Positions 35,157 to 43,993 of a DNA stretch of 64,000 bases are shown here, one piece after another. This DNA is from Bog-756 sp963725275. GTDB lineage: Bacteria; Actinomycetota; Acidimicrobiia; Acidimicrobiales; RAAP-2. The DNA lies in NCBI GenBank assembly GCA_963725275.1, contig CAVRXS010000005.1, forward strand, positions 496,001 through 560,000, written 5' to 3'. Position numbers and translations under genes: made by a program. The notes under the pieces were generated by a model. The model saw only the letters and a list, made by a program, of their open reading frames with translations, made no database searches and was not told the origin of the DNA. The first letter of the stretch is position 1. Every line of letters starts with the position of its first letter.

Positions 35157-35987
35157 ATGTCGGGCACCGCGTTCACCGACATCAGACGGTTCCCTTCGAT
35201 CGACTCGACCAACCGCTACCTGCTCGACGAGGCCCGGGCCGGCGCCCCCGCCGGCATCGTGGCGGTTGCCGATCACCAGACCGCCGGTCGTGGACGTCTC
35301 GGGCGCCGCTGGCTGGCGCCGCCCGGAGCGAACCTCCTGCTCTCCGTCCTCCTCCGCCCCCCGCTCGATCCGGGCGACCGCCACCTCGCCGCCGCCGCAG
35401 TCGCGCTCGCCGCGATCGACGCCGTGGACACCCTCCTGCCCACCCCCGACCACGATCGGCTGGTGGGCATCAAGTGGCCGAACGACCTGGTCGCCGCCGA
35501 CGGTCGCAAGGTCGCCGGGGTCCTGGCCGAAGGAGATCTCTCCGGCGGCCCGTCCGGCTCTCCTGCTCCGGTGGTGGTGGGGATCGGCATCAACGCCAAC
35601 TGGCCCGAAGGCGACGACGACGGTCCTCCGGAGCTCGAGGGACGGGCTGTCTCCCTCGCACGGCTCGGCGGCGGCCCGGTCGATCGCGATGCACTCATGG
35701 CGGCGCTGCTGGATGCACTCCCCGCGCGGGTGGATGCCCTCAGCACGGCGGAGGGGCGGGCAGGCCTCGCTGCCGACCTGCGCGTTGCATGCGTGACCCT
35801 CGGGGCGCCGGTGCGGGTGGAGCTGTCCGGAGAGGTCCTCGAGGGGATGGCCACCGGGCTCACCGGTGCGGGCCACCTGGTGGTCCGCACCCCGGCGGGG
35901 GACCGCACGGTGGTGGCCGGCGACGTGGTCCACCTGCGCCCCGCCGGGCCGCCCCGGCCGCCGGGAGACCCTGCCACCAGGGGCTAG
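35157..35987 (+). CDS. birA: Biotin-[acetyl-CoA-carboxylase] ligase
   Basis: 276 residues. Attaches biotin to the carrier lysine of acyl-CoA carboxylases. DSTNRYLLDEA, the biotin/AMP loop QTAGRGRLGRRW, and KWPNDLVAADGRKVAGVLAE are all present, with a C-terminal SH3-like domain after ~residue 215. There is no N-terminal helix-turn-helix, so it is a plain ligase and not a repressor. Its position, divergent from the biotinylated carboxylase chain, fits its job. Confidence 0.92.
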   Translation: MSGTAFTDIRRFPSIDSTNRYLLDEARAGAPAGIVAVADHQTAGRGRLGRRWLAPPGANLLLSVLLRPPLDPGDRHLAAAAVALAAIDAVDTLLPTPDHDRLVGIKWPNDLVAADGRKVAGVLAEGDLSGGPSGSPAPVVVGIGINANWPEGDDDGPPELEGRAVSLARLGGGPVDRDALMAALLDALPARVDALSTAEGRAGLAADLRVACVTLGAPVRVELSGEVLEGMATGLTGAGHLVVRTPAGDRTVVAGDVVHLRPAGPPRPPGDPATRG

Positions 35988-35990
35988 CAT
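35985..35990 (+). promoter_or_regulatory. Possible -10 of rmlB overlapping the birA stop
   Basis: TAGCAT eight bases before ATG 35999; its TAG is the birA stop codon. Confidence 0.35.
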
Positions 35991-35998
35991 CTCGCCCC

Positions 35999-37021
35999 AT
36001 GCGACTTCTCGTGACCGGCGGCGCCGGGTTCATCGGATCGAACTTCGTCCGCTACTGGGTCGAGCGTCACCCCGAGGACGCCGTGGTCGCATTCGACGTG
36101 CTCACGTACGCAGGGAACCGGCCCAACCTGGTCGACGTCGAGGACCGGATCGCCTTCGTCCAGGGGGACATCGGAGATCTCGAAGGCGTCGGCAAGACCC
36201 TGGCCGAGCACGAGATCGACGTGATCGTCAATTTCGCCGCCGAGTCCCACAACAGCCTCGCCATCCTCGATCCGACCCGGTTCTTCAAGACCAACGTGCT
36301 CGGCACCCAGACCCTGGCCGAGGCCGCCCGGCGCCATGGCGTGACCCGCTTCCACCACATCTCGACCTGCGAGGTCTACGGCGACCTCCCGCTCGATTCG
36401 GACGAGGTGTTCACCGAGGACACGCCGTACCGCCCCCGGACCCCCTACAACGCGTCCAAGGCGGGTGCCGACCACGCGGTTCGGGCCTACGTCGAGACCT
36501 TCGACCTCCCGGCGACCATCACCAACTGCTGCAACAACTACGGCCCGTACCAGTTCCCCGAGAAGGTCATCCCGTTGTTCACGTCCAAGGCCCTCAACGA
36601 CGAGCCCCTGCCGCTCTACGCCTCGACCCAGAACAAGCGTGAGTGGCTCCATGTCGACGATCACTGCCGGGCCATCGAGCTCGTGCTCCGCGACGGGGTG
36701 GTCGGGGAGACCTACAACGTCGGGAGCGGGGTCGAGGCGAGCATCGCCGAGATCGCGGACGCGGTGCTGGCCGCGACCGGCAAGCCGCAGACGCTCAAGG
36801 AGATCGTGCCCGACCGCCCGAGCCACGACCGCCGGTACCTGCTCGACTCCACCAAGATCCGGACCCTCCTCGGATGGGCGCCGACCGTTCCCTTCGACGA
36901 GGGGTTGCCCGCCACCGTCGCCTGGTACGCGGACAACCGGAGCTGGTGGGAGCCGTTGCGCGACCGTGCCCCGGTCGTCGAGGGCGCCTGGACTGCGACC
37001 GGCTCGTCGACCTCGCCGTGA
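35999..37021 (+). CDS. rmlB: dTDP-glucose 4,6-dehydratase-like
   Basis: 340-residue extended SDR. TGGAGFIGSN binds NAD; Tyr150-x3-Lys154 in PYNASKAGAD and the downstream NNYGPYQFPEKVIPLF match RmlB closely. The active-site triplet that is Thr-Asp-Glu in RmlB (STDEVYG) reads Thr123-Cys124-Glu125 here, and AESHVDRSI is AESHNSLAI. The fold and neighbour (rmlD) support a sugar-nucleotide 4,6-dehydratase, but the exact substrate or reaction may differ. Its stop overlaps rmlD as GTGA. Confidence 0.8.
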   Translation: MRLLVTGGAGFIGSNFVRYWVERHPEDAVVAFDVLTYAGNRPNLVDVEDRIAFVQGDIGDLEGVGKTLAEHEIDVIVNFAAESHNSLAILDPTRFFKTNVLGTQTLAEAARRHGVTRFHHISTCEVYGDLPLDSDEVFTEDTPYRPRTPYNASKAGADHAVRAYVETFDLPATITNCCNNYGPYQFPEKVIPLFTSKALNDEPLPLYASTQNKREWLHVDDHCRAIELVLRDGVVGETYNVGSGVEASIAEIADAVLAATGKPQTLKEIVPDRPSHDRRYLLDSTKIRTLLGWAPTVPFDEGLPATVAWYADNRSWWEPLRDRAPVVEGAWTATGSSTSP

Positions 37022-37965
37022 GCGACCCCCTCCGGGTCCTGGTGACCGGTGGGAACGGCCAGCTCGGACGCGATGTCCGCGACGTGCTGGCCGGGAAGAC
37101 CCCGGTCGGCGGAGTGACCGACGAGGAGGCCGCCACTGGTGTGCTGCCGCCAGTCCGGGTCGGGGCACACGACGTGCTGTCGACCGACATCGACACGCTC
37201 GATCTCTGCGACCGCGACGCGGTCCGTGCCACGGTGGCCGACTTCCGTCCCGAGCTGGTGCTCCACGGAGGAGCATTCACCGCTGTCGACGCCTGCGAGT
37301 CCGAGCCGGACACCGCCTACGCAGTCAACGCGCTCGGCACCCGGCACATCGCCGAGGCCTCGGCCGCGGTGGGCGCCCATCTGGTCTACGTGTCGACCGA
37401 CTACGTCTTCGACGGGACGTTGGGCCGCCCCTATGTAGAGTGGGACCAGCCCGGGCCCCGCTCGGTCTACGGGCGGAGCAAGCTCGGGGGTGAGACCGAG
37501 GTCCGTGCACTCTCGGGCGTCGCCGGAACCGTGGTGCGGACCGCCTGGGTGAGCGGCGCCCATGGGGCCAACATGGTCAAGACGGTCCTGCGCCTGGCTG
37601 ACACGACGCCCGGCGGGACCCTCCGATTCGTCGACGACCAGCACGGGTGCCCGACCTTCACTGCCGACCTGGCGCGGGCCCTGGTGCGCCTCGGCCTCGA
37701 CCGGCGTCCGGGCACCTTCCACGTGACCAACCAGGGCGAGACCACCTGGTTCGGTTTCGCCCGCGCGGTGCTCCAGGCTGCCGGCCGCGACCCTTCGGTG
37801 GTCGAGCCCATTGCGACCACCGACCTCGACCCGCCCCGACCCGCACCACGGCCGGCCAATTCGCGGCTCGACAACGCCGGACTCCGTCTCTCGGGACTCC
37901 CGCTGCTCCCACCATGGCAGGAGTCGCTGGGCAGGCTGGTCGGCGCCCTCGCTACCGCAGGCTGA
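37018..37965 (+). CDS. rmlD: dTDP-4-dehydrorhamnose reductase
   Basis: 315 residues. Reduces dTDP-4-keto-L-rhamnose to dTDP-L-rhamnose. VTGGNGQLGRDV, HGGAFTAVDACE, STDYVFDG and the Tyr-x3-Lys in SVYGRSKLGGE are the RmlD motifs; RTAWVSGAHGANMV and VDDQHGCPT follow. An insert of ~20 residues after residue 20 (KTPVGGVTDEEAATG) lengthens the loop. GTG 37018 overlaps the rmlB stop by four bases. rmlA and rmlC are not adjacent. Confidence 0.9.
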   Translation: MSDPLRVLVTGGNGQLGRDVRDVLAGKTPVGGVTDEEAATGVLPPVRVGAHDVLSTDIDTLDLCDRDAVRATVADFRPELVLHGGAFTAVDACESEPDTAYAVNALGTRHIAEASAAVGAHLVYVSTDYVFDGTLGRPYVEWDQPGPRSVYGRSKLGGETEVRALSGVAGTVVRTAWVSGAHGANMVKTVLRLADTTPGGTLRFVDDQHGCPTFTADLARALVRLGLDRRPGTFHVTNQGETTWFGFARAVLQAAGRDPSVVEPIATTDLDPPRPAPRPANSRLDNAGLRLSGLPLLPPWQESLGRLVGALATAG

Positions 37966-38014
37966 CGCTCGGCCCGCCGGCGGTACCACCCGACCAGACG
38001 ATGGGAAGTGACAG

Positions 38015-39442
38015 ATGCCAGTGAGCGACGCCACCCCGGACGCGGCAACGGCCGCGGCGCCCGCCGGACGGCCCCCCGCCGGTCAGTCACGGTCGATAGC
38101 GGTGATCGGCGCCGGCTATGTCGGGCTGCCCACGGCCGCCACCCTTGCCCACTTCGGTCACCGGGTGACCTGCGGTGATGCCGATCCCGCCCGGGTGGCC
38201 ATCCTCGAGCAGGGACGGGTCCCGATCGTCGAGGAGCAGCTCGAGGAGCTGGTCCAGGAGGGCCAGGCCGCCGGGAGGCTCACGTTCGTGGTCGGAGCCT
38301 CGGCCGCGGTGGCCGGTGCGGAGTTCGTCTTTCTCTGCGTGCCCACCCCACAACGGGACGACGGGTCGGCCGATCTCTCCTTCGTGGAGTCGGTGGCCAC
38401 CGAGATCGCCCCCCACCTCGCCGCGGGAACCGTGATCGTGAACAAGTCCACGGTCCCGGTGGGGTCGACTCTGGTGGTGGAACGGGTGTTGGGTCGTCAT
38501 GACGTCCAGGTCGTGTCCAACCCCGAGTTCCTGCGCGAGGGCTCGGCGGTTCCCGACAGCCTCCACCCCGAGCGCATCGTGGTCGGGGCCGACGACCAGG
38601 CCGCCGCCGCCCGGGTGGGCGAGCTGTTCGCCGGCACCCGCGCCCCACTGCTGATCACCGACGCGGCGACCGCCGAGACCATCAAGTACGCGTCGAACGC
38701 CTTCCTTGCAACCAAGCTCAGCTTCGTCAACGCGGTGGCCGGGCTGTGTGAAGCGGTCGGCGCCGACGTCCGAGACGTGATCCTCGGACTCGGGTACGAC
38801 CGGCGCATCGGCTTCGAGTACCTCCGGCCCGGCCCGGGGTGGGGAGGGAGCTGCCTCCCGAAGGACACCCTCGCACTCGTGCACATCGCCGAACAGGCCG
38901 GGTATGACTTCTCCTTCCTCAAGGGAGCCATCGCCACCAACGACGAGCAGTTCAACCGGGTGGTCGACAAGGTGCGCCACGCCCTGGCCCCGCAGTCGTC
39001 CCGCACCTCCGGCGCGGCCTCCGAGTTCGCCGGCGCGGTGATCGCGGTGTGGGGGCTCACCTTCAAGGCCGGCACCGACGACCTCCGCAACTCGCCTGCC
39101 CTCGAGGTGGCCCGGCGCCTGGTCGCCGACGGTGCCACGGTCCGGGCATTCGATCCGACCGTGTCGGTCCCGGTGGGTCGGGAGTCGGTCGAGGTGGAGG
39201 GGATCGGACCCGAGGAGACCGCGAGCCTCCCCGGGTCGCTGCTCGCCTACCCCGACCCCTACGCGGCCTGCAGCGGAGCCGCCGTGGTCGTGGTCTTGAC
39301 CGAATGGGACGAGTTCCGCTGGCTCGACTTCACCCGGGTCCGGGACGTCCTCGCCCGTCCGGTCATCGTGGACGCCCGCAACCTGCTGGACCCGGCCCAG
39401 GTCCGTCGGCTGGGCTTCGAGTACGTGGGGATCGGCCGGTGA
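38015..39442 (+). CDS. ugd: UDP-glucose 6-dehydrogenase
   Basis: 475 residues. Oxidises UDP-glucose twice to UDP-glucuronate. IGAGYVGLPTAATL is the NAD loop, NKSTVPVGST and NPEFLREGSAV follow, the nucleophile is Cys in GWGGSCLPKDT, and the C-terminal domain starts at VWGLTFKAGTDDLR. A ~28-residue Ala/Pro-rich N-terminal extension precedes the core. Its stop overlaps the UDP-xylose synthase start as GTGA, and the two make consecutive products. Confidence 0.94.
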   Translation: MPVSDATPDAATAAAPAGRPPAGQSRSIAVIGAGYVGLPTAATLAHFGHRVTCGDADPARVAILEQGRVPIVEEQLEELVQEGQAAGRLTFVVGASAAVAGAEFVFLCVPTPQRDDGSADLSFVESVATEIAPHLAAGTVIVNKSTVPVGSTLVVERVLGRHDVQVVSNPEFLREGSAVPDSLHPERIVVGADDQAAAARVGELFAGTRAPLLITDAATAETIKYASNAFLATKLSFVNAVAGLCEAVGADVRDVILGLGYDRRIGFEYLRPGPGWGGSCLPKDTLALVHIAEQAGYDFSFLKGAIATNDEQFNRVVDKVRHALAPQSSRTSGAASEFAGAVIAVWGLTFKAGTDDLRNSPALEVARRLVADGATVRAFDPTVSVPVGRESVEVEGIGPEETASLPGSLLAYPDPYAACSGAAVVVVLTEWDEFRWLDFTRVRDVLARPVIVDARNLLDPAQVRRLGFEYVGIGR

Positions 39443-40479
39443 CGGCCGGGCAGGTGGTGGTGCTGGGCGGAGGCGGGTTCCTCGGCTCGCACCTCTGCGA
39501 CCGGCTGCTCGAACGCGGCGACGACGTCATCTGCGTGGACGACTTCTCGACGGGGCGGCCGTCCAACGTGGCCCACCTGGCCGATCATGCTCGCTTCCGA
39601 ATGGTCGAGGCCGACGTGTCGCGCTCGATCCCGGTCGAGGGCCCGGTCGGTGCGGTCTGCCACCTTGCCAGCCCAGCCTCTCCTCCCGACTACCTGGCCC
39701 GACCCCTCGAGACGCTGGCCGTGGGCAGCGAGGGGACCCGCAACGGCCTCGAGCTGGCCGACCGGTACGGCGCGCGGTACCTCCTGGCGTCCACGAGTGA
39801 GGTCTACGGCGATCCGGAGATCCATCCGCAGCGCGAGGACTACTGGGGGAGGGTCAACCCGGTCGGACCGCGCAGCGTCTACGACGAGGCCAAGCGGTTC
39901 GCCGAGGCGCTGACCATGGCCCACCATCGCGCCCGTGGCACGAACGTCGGCATCGCCCGCATCTTCAACACCTACGGCCCGCGTCTCCGGCCGGACGACG
40001 GCCGGGTGGTCTCGAACTTCCTCCTCCAGGCGATGCGGGGGGAGCCGCTGACCGTCTACGGCGACGGCAGCCAGACCCGCAGCCTCTGCTACGTCGAGGA
40101 CCAGGTGCGTGGCCTGCTGGCCCTGCTCGACTCCGAGCTCACCGGCCCGGTCAACATCGGCAATCCGGACGAGACCACCGTGCTGGAGCTGGCCCGCACG
40201 ATCATCGCCCTGTTCGGGTCGTCCTCGACGGTCGAGCACCGTCCGCTGCCGACCGACGATCCGACCCGGCGCCGCCCGGACATCTCCCTGGCCCGTGCCG
40301 CACTGGGATGGGAACCGGCGATCGGCCTGGAGGAAGGCCTGGCGAGGACGGCGGACTTCCTCGCCGGGGATGCCGGGGTGGCCGGCCGGCGCAGAGCGTC
40401 CGCACCGTCGGGCACACCCGTGCGGGAGAATGGCGGTGCGATGTCCGGGCCAGAGACAGGAGCAGCCGGCGATGTCTGA
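39439..40479 (+). CDS. uxs: UDP-glucuronate decarboxylase (UDP-xylose synthase)
   Basis: 346-residue extended SDR. GGGGFLGSHLCDRLLERGD, STSEVYGDPEIHPQREDYWG and Tyr-x3-Lys in SVYDEAKRFAE are typical of the Uxs family; RIFNTYGPRLRPDDGRVVSNF follows. It turns the UDP-glucuronate made by the preceding gene into UDP-xylose. The last ~40 residues (RRRASAPSGTPVREN) look disordered. GTG start. It overlaps the next glycosyltransferase by eight bases. Confidence 0.88.
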   Translation: MTAGQVVVLGGGGFLGSHLCDRLLERGDDVICVDDFSTGRPSNVAHLADHARFRMVEADVSRSIPVEGPVGAVCHLASPASPPDYLARPLETLAVGSEGTRNGLELADRYGARYLLASTSEVYGDPEIHPQREDYWGRVNPVGPRSVYDEAKRFAEALTMAHHRARGTNVGIARIFNTYGPRLRPDDGRVVSNFLLQAMRGEPLTVYGDGSQTRSLCYVEDQVRGLLALLDSELTGPVNIGNPDETTVLELARTIIALFGSSSTVEHRPLPTDDPTRRRPDISLARAALGWEPAIGLEEGLARTADFLAGDAGVAGRRRASAPSGTPVRENGGAMSGPETGAAGDV

Positions 40480-41245
40480 ATCCAAAGGAACCGACCCGCG
40501 ACCGACCGGTGGAGACACAACCGGCGACCAGGGGATGGAGCCGCGCCGGTTCACCCTGCTCTCGGTGATCGTGCCCGTCTACAACGAGCGGGTCACCGTC
40601 GCCGAGATCATCCGCCGCATCCGCGCGGTGGAACTGCCGGTCGGCGTCGAGGTCATCGTGGTCGACGACGGTTCGTCGGACGGCACGGACAAGGTGCTCG
40701 CGGCGCTCGGCGACTCGACCGTCCGGGTCCTCACCCACCCGGCCAACAGGGGCAAGGGCGCAGCCATCCGGACCGGGATGGGCGTGGCGCGCGGCGACCT
40801 CCTCCTCGTCCAGGATGCCGACCTCGAGTACGACCCGAACGACTGGCCCAAGCTGCTCGATCCGATTCTCCGGGGCAAGGCCCGCGTCGTCTATGGGAGC
40901 CGGTTCACCGGTGAGCGGATGAACATGCTCCCGCTCCATTGGATCGGCAACCGGTTCCTCTCCTTCGTGACCAACCTGCTCTACTCCTCGACCATGTCCG
41001 ACATGGAGACCTGCTACAAGCTCTTCGACCGGTCGGTGCTCGACGGCATCACCATCCAGTCGAACCGGTTCGACTTCGAGCCGGAGATCACCGCGAAGGT
41101 GCTGCGCCGCGGACACCGCATCTACGAGGTCCCGATCTCCTATGCCGGCCGTGAGCTCGTCGACGGAAAGAAGATCACCTGGCGCGACGGCTTCGGCGCA
41201 CTCCGGGCGCTCGTCAAGTACCGGTTCACCCGGATCGACCCGTGA
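40472..41245 (+). CDS. GT2 glycosyltransferase, dolichyl/polyprenyl-phosphate type
   Basis: 257 residues. VIVPVYNERVTVAEII and VDDGSSDGTD bind the nucleotide; the metal site is VQDADLEYDPND; MSDMETCYKLFDRSV and GKKITWRDGF are typical of the DPM1-like branch that charges polyprenyl phosphate with mannose or glucose. No membrane span is evident. The N-terminal 30 residues are polar and probably disordered. It overlaps the following GT2 as GTGA. Sugar donor not provable. Confidence 0.85.
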   Translation: MSESKGTDPRPTGGDTTGDQGMEPRRFTLLSVIVPVYNERVTVAEIIRRIRAVELPVGVEVIVVDDGSSDGTDKVLAALGDSTVRVLTHPANRGKGAAIRTGMGVARGDLLLVQDADLEYDPNDWPKLLDPILRGKARVVYGSRFTGERMNMLPLHWIGNRFLSFVTNLLYSSTMSDMETCYKLFDRSVLDGITIQSNRFDFEPEITAKVLRRGHRIYEVPISYAGRELVDGKKITWRDGFGALRALVKYRFTRIDP

Positions 41246-42114
41246 CACCCGGCGGCGGCGCCGACGGGAAGACCGCCGTGGTCATCGTCAACTACGAATC
41301 CGGACCGGCGCTGGCGCGCTGTGTCGGGTATCTGCAGGCGGAGGCACCGTCGGAGGTGGTGGTTGTCGACAACGGCTCGAGCGACGGCTCGTTGGCCACC
41401 GCGCTGCGGGTCGCGCCCGGTCTCGCGGTGGTGGCGCCGGGGGCCAACCTCGGCTACGGGGCCGCGGTCAACCGGGGGGTGGCGGCGTCTGTGGCCCCCG
41501 CGGTCCTGGTCTGCAATCCCGACCTCGAGGTCCGACCGGGCACGGTGGGCGCCCTCCGGAAGGCGCTCGACGACGACCCGGGGTGCGCGTTGGTCGGCCC
41601 GCTCATCCGCACACCGGAAGGCCGTCGGTATCCGTCGGCGCGGCAGTTCCCCTCCTTGGTCAACGCGGCCGGGCACGCCGTCCTCGGCTTGTTCGCTCCC
41701 GGGAACCGCTTCACGCGGGCCTACCAACGCGCCGAGCTGGACGGCGCGCACGGAGCCGCGCAGACGGTCGACTGGGTGTCGGGGGCCTGCTTCCTGGTCC
41801 GGCGGGCAGCCTTCGAGGCGGTGGGCGGGTTCGACGAGACCTACTTCATGTACGCAGAGGACGTCGACCTCTGCTGGCGACTCGGCCGGGCGGGCTGGCG
41901 GGTGGCCTATGCGCCATCCGCGGAGGTGACCCACACCCAGGGGGTCTCGACCGATCGCCACCCCTACCGGATGATCCTCGAGCACCACCGATCGCTGCTG
42001 CGCTTTGCCTCCAGGTCCTCGGTTGGCGGACGGCGGGCGCTGCTCCCCCTGGTTGCGGTCGGGATCGCCCTGCGTGCCGGCCTGGCCTGCCTGGCCCGGG
42101 CCGCCGGGACCTGA
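41242..42114 (+). CDS. GT2 glycosyltransferase, rhamnosyltransferase-like (WbbL type)
   Basis: 290 residues. VIVNYESGPALARCV, VVDNGSSDGS and NLGYGAAVNRG form the nucleotide-sugar pocket; VCNPDLEVRPG is the metal site; WVSGACFLVRRAAFEAVGGFDETYFMYAEDVDLCWR is the acceptor-side signature of WbbL-like enzymes. Given rmlB and rmlD upstream, dTDP-rhamnose is a reasonable donor, but that is inference. Adjacent genes overlap it on the 5' side; a 49-base gap follows. Confidence 0.85.
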   Translation: MTPGGGADGKTAVVIVNYESGPALARCVGYLQAEAPSEVVVVDNGSSDGSLATALRVAPGLAVVAPGANLGYGAAVNRGVAASVAPAVLVCNPDLEVRPGTVGALRKALDDDPGCALVGPLIRTPEGRRYPSARQFPSLVNAAGHAVLGLFAPGNRFTRAYQRAELDGAHGAAQTVDWVSGACFLVRRAAFEAVGGFDETYFMYAEDVDLCWRLGRAGWRVAYAPSAEVTHTQGVSTDRHPYRMILEHHRSLLRFASRSSVGGRRALLPLVAVGIALRAGLACLARAAGT

Positions 42115-42163
42115 CGCTCGCGGCCAGGGGGCGGGATCCGAGGCTGTAGGGTGTCGACCGATC

Positions 42164-42904
42164 ATGGCGAGCAACTCGACCGGCAAATGGGTGCAACGCG
42201 CCGCCACCACCGGCGGCGGGCGGACCTACCGCGGTCAGATGCCGGTCAACTGGTACGCCAGCCTGGTCGTGATCTGCATCGTGGGCCTCCTCCTCATCGG
42301 CTTCAGCCGGTACGAACGGACCCACCCGACGACGAGCTCGTCCGGACCGCCCACCACCAGCCAGACCTGGTATGCGGCCCTCGGGGTCGACGTGTGCGGC
42401 ACCATCGAGCCGAACCTGCCGGCGACCACGGCCACCTCGAAGAACGGGTTCACCGCGAACGGCAATGGCGTGCTGACCGTCGCACCGAAGAACAGCTCCC
42501 AGTCCGGCAACAACGCCACCCTCGGAAAGTTCGTCTCCGAATATCCCGGCATGCAGCTCACCAACAGCGTGCTGCAGTATCCCGGCAAGCCGGCGCTGAC
42601 CAACGGGAACGTCTGCAAGAAGGGGACCCCGGACGCCGGGAAACCGGGCGTCGTGATCGTCAACAGCTGGCCCAACTTCACCGCCAAGAACGGTTCGGAG
42701 ACGAGCGGCGATCCCCAGGACCTGCTGTTCACCAACGGCCAGCTCATCACCATGGCGTTCGTGCCCGCCAACACCTCCGTTCCCAAGCCGCCGGCGAAGG
42801 CGATCACCGCCCTGATCAGCGCCGCCACCGGCGGATCGACGGCGGTCACCGTCCCGCCGACTGCAACCACCGTCCCGACCACCCCCACCAGCTCGCCGAA
42901 GTGA
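42164..42904 (+). CDS. Single-span membrane protein of unknown function
   Basis: 246 residues. Cytoplasmic N-terminus (~27 residues), one membrane span (~29-47: WYASLVVICIVGLLLIGF), then an extracytoplasmic domain with two cysteines and many Asn/Thr/Ser, ending in a Thr/Pro-rich tail. No family recognised. It lies within the polysaccharide operon and its stop overlaps the nucleotidyltransferase start as GTGA, so it may act at the membrane in polymer assembly. TAGGGT at 42147-42152 could be an internal -10. Confidence 0.7.
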   Translation: MASNSTGKWVQRAATTGGGRTYRGQMPVNWYASLVVICIVGLLLIGFSRYERTHPTTSSSGPPTTSQTWYAALGVDVCGTIEPNLPATTATSKNGFTANGNGVLTVAPKNSSQSGNNATLGKFVSEYPGMQLTNSVLQYPGKPALTNGNVCKKGTPDAGKPGVVIVNSWPNFTAKNGSETSGDPQDLLFTNGQLITMAFVPANTSVPKPPAKAITALISAATGGSTAVTVPPTATTVPTTPTSSPK

Positions 42905-43992
42905 GGGCTGTCGTCCTGGTGGGCGGCGAAGGGACGCGCCTCCGACCACTCACACTGACCACGCCGAAGCAGATGCTCCCCGTCTGCGAGCAGCCCATGA
43001 TCGAGCGGGTGCTCGGCCAGCTGGCCGTCCACGGGATCGAGGAGGCAGTCCTCTCCCTCGGGTACCGCCCCGACGCATTCACCGAGGCCTTCCCCGATGG
43101 GCGTATCGCGGGGGTGCGTGCGAGCTACGCGGTCGAGCCGAGTCCGCTCGACACGGCCGGTGCGATCCGGTTCGCCGCCGAGTTCGGCGGGATCGACGAG
43201 ACGTTCGTCGTCCTCAACGGGGACGTCCTCACCGACATCGACATCGGATCGCTGATCACCTTCCACCATGACCGCGGCGCCGAGGGAAGCATCGCACTCA
43301 CCCCGGTCGACGACCCGAGTGTCTTCGGGGTCGTGCCCACCGACGAGGACGGCCGGGTCCGGGCGTTCATCGAAAAGCCGCCACGCGACGAAGCACCGAC
43401 CAACCTCATCAACGCCGGCATCTACGTCCTCGAGCCCTCGGTGCTGGGGCGGATCGCCCCCGGGGTCCGGGCCTCCATCGAGCGGGAGACCTTCCCGGGG
43501 CTCGTGACCGACCGGGCGCTCTTCGCGCAGGGGTCGGACGCCTACTGGCTCGACACCGGCACGCCGGATGCCTACCTGCGCGCACACCGTGACCTGCTGT
43601 CCGGCCGTCGCGACGGACCCCCGGCCCCGGGGGCGGAAGAGGACGAGTCGCTCGGGCGAGGCGTGTGGCGCATCGGCCGGCCGGATGTGGCCAGTGCCTC
43701 GGTCGCCGGCTCGCTGATCGGGGACGGTGCCACTGTCGAGCCCAGGGCCTCGGTGGTCGACTCGGTGCTCGGCGCCGGCGCCGTCGTGGAGGACGGGGCC
43801 ACGGTGACCGGCTCGGTCCTCCTGCCCGGGGCGCGGGTGGCGTCCAGCGCCACCGTCGAGGGATCCATCGTCGGCCCTCGGGCCATCGTCGGGCAGCGGT
43901 GCGTGATCCACGGGGTGTCGGTCATCGGAGCCGGTGCGGTGATCGCTTCGGGAACGACCCTGGACGGCGAGCGGTACACGGGAGGGGAGTGA
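42901..43992 (+). CDS. Sugar-1-phosphate nucleotidyltransferase (mannose-1-phosphate guanylyltransferase-like)
   Basis: 363 residues. VLVGGEGTRLRPLTLTTPKQMLPVCE is the nucleotide signature; VVLNGDVLTDID binds metal; NAGIYVLEPSVL and FIEKP follow. A left-handed beta-helix of hexapeptide repeats fills ~255-355 (GDGATVEPRASVVDSVLGAGA). This layout resembles actinobacterial ManB, which makes GDP-mannose; a glucose-1-phosphate enzyme (RmlA-like) cannot be excluded. A GDP-mannose product would feed the reductase-like gene at 51918. GTG start. Confidence 0.85.
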   Translation: MRAVVLVGGEGTRLRPLTLTTPKQMLPVCEQPMIERVLGQLAVHGIEEAVLSLGYRPDAFTEAFPDGRIAGVRASYAVEPSPLDTAGAIRFAAEFGGIDETFVVLNGDVLTDIDIGSLITFHHDRGAEGSIALTPVDDPSVFGVVPTDEDGRVRAFIEKPPRDEAPTNLINAGIYVLEPSVLGRIAPGVRASIERETFPGLVTDRALFAQGSDAYWLDTGTPDAYLRAHRDLLSGRRDGPPAPGAEEDESLGRGVWRIGRPDVASASVAGSLIGDGATVEPRASVVDSVLGAGAVVEDGATVTGSVLLPGARVASSATVEGSIVGPRAIVGQRCVIHGVSVIGAGAVIASGTTLDGERYTGGE

Positions 43993-43993
43993 C

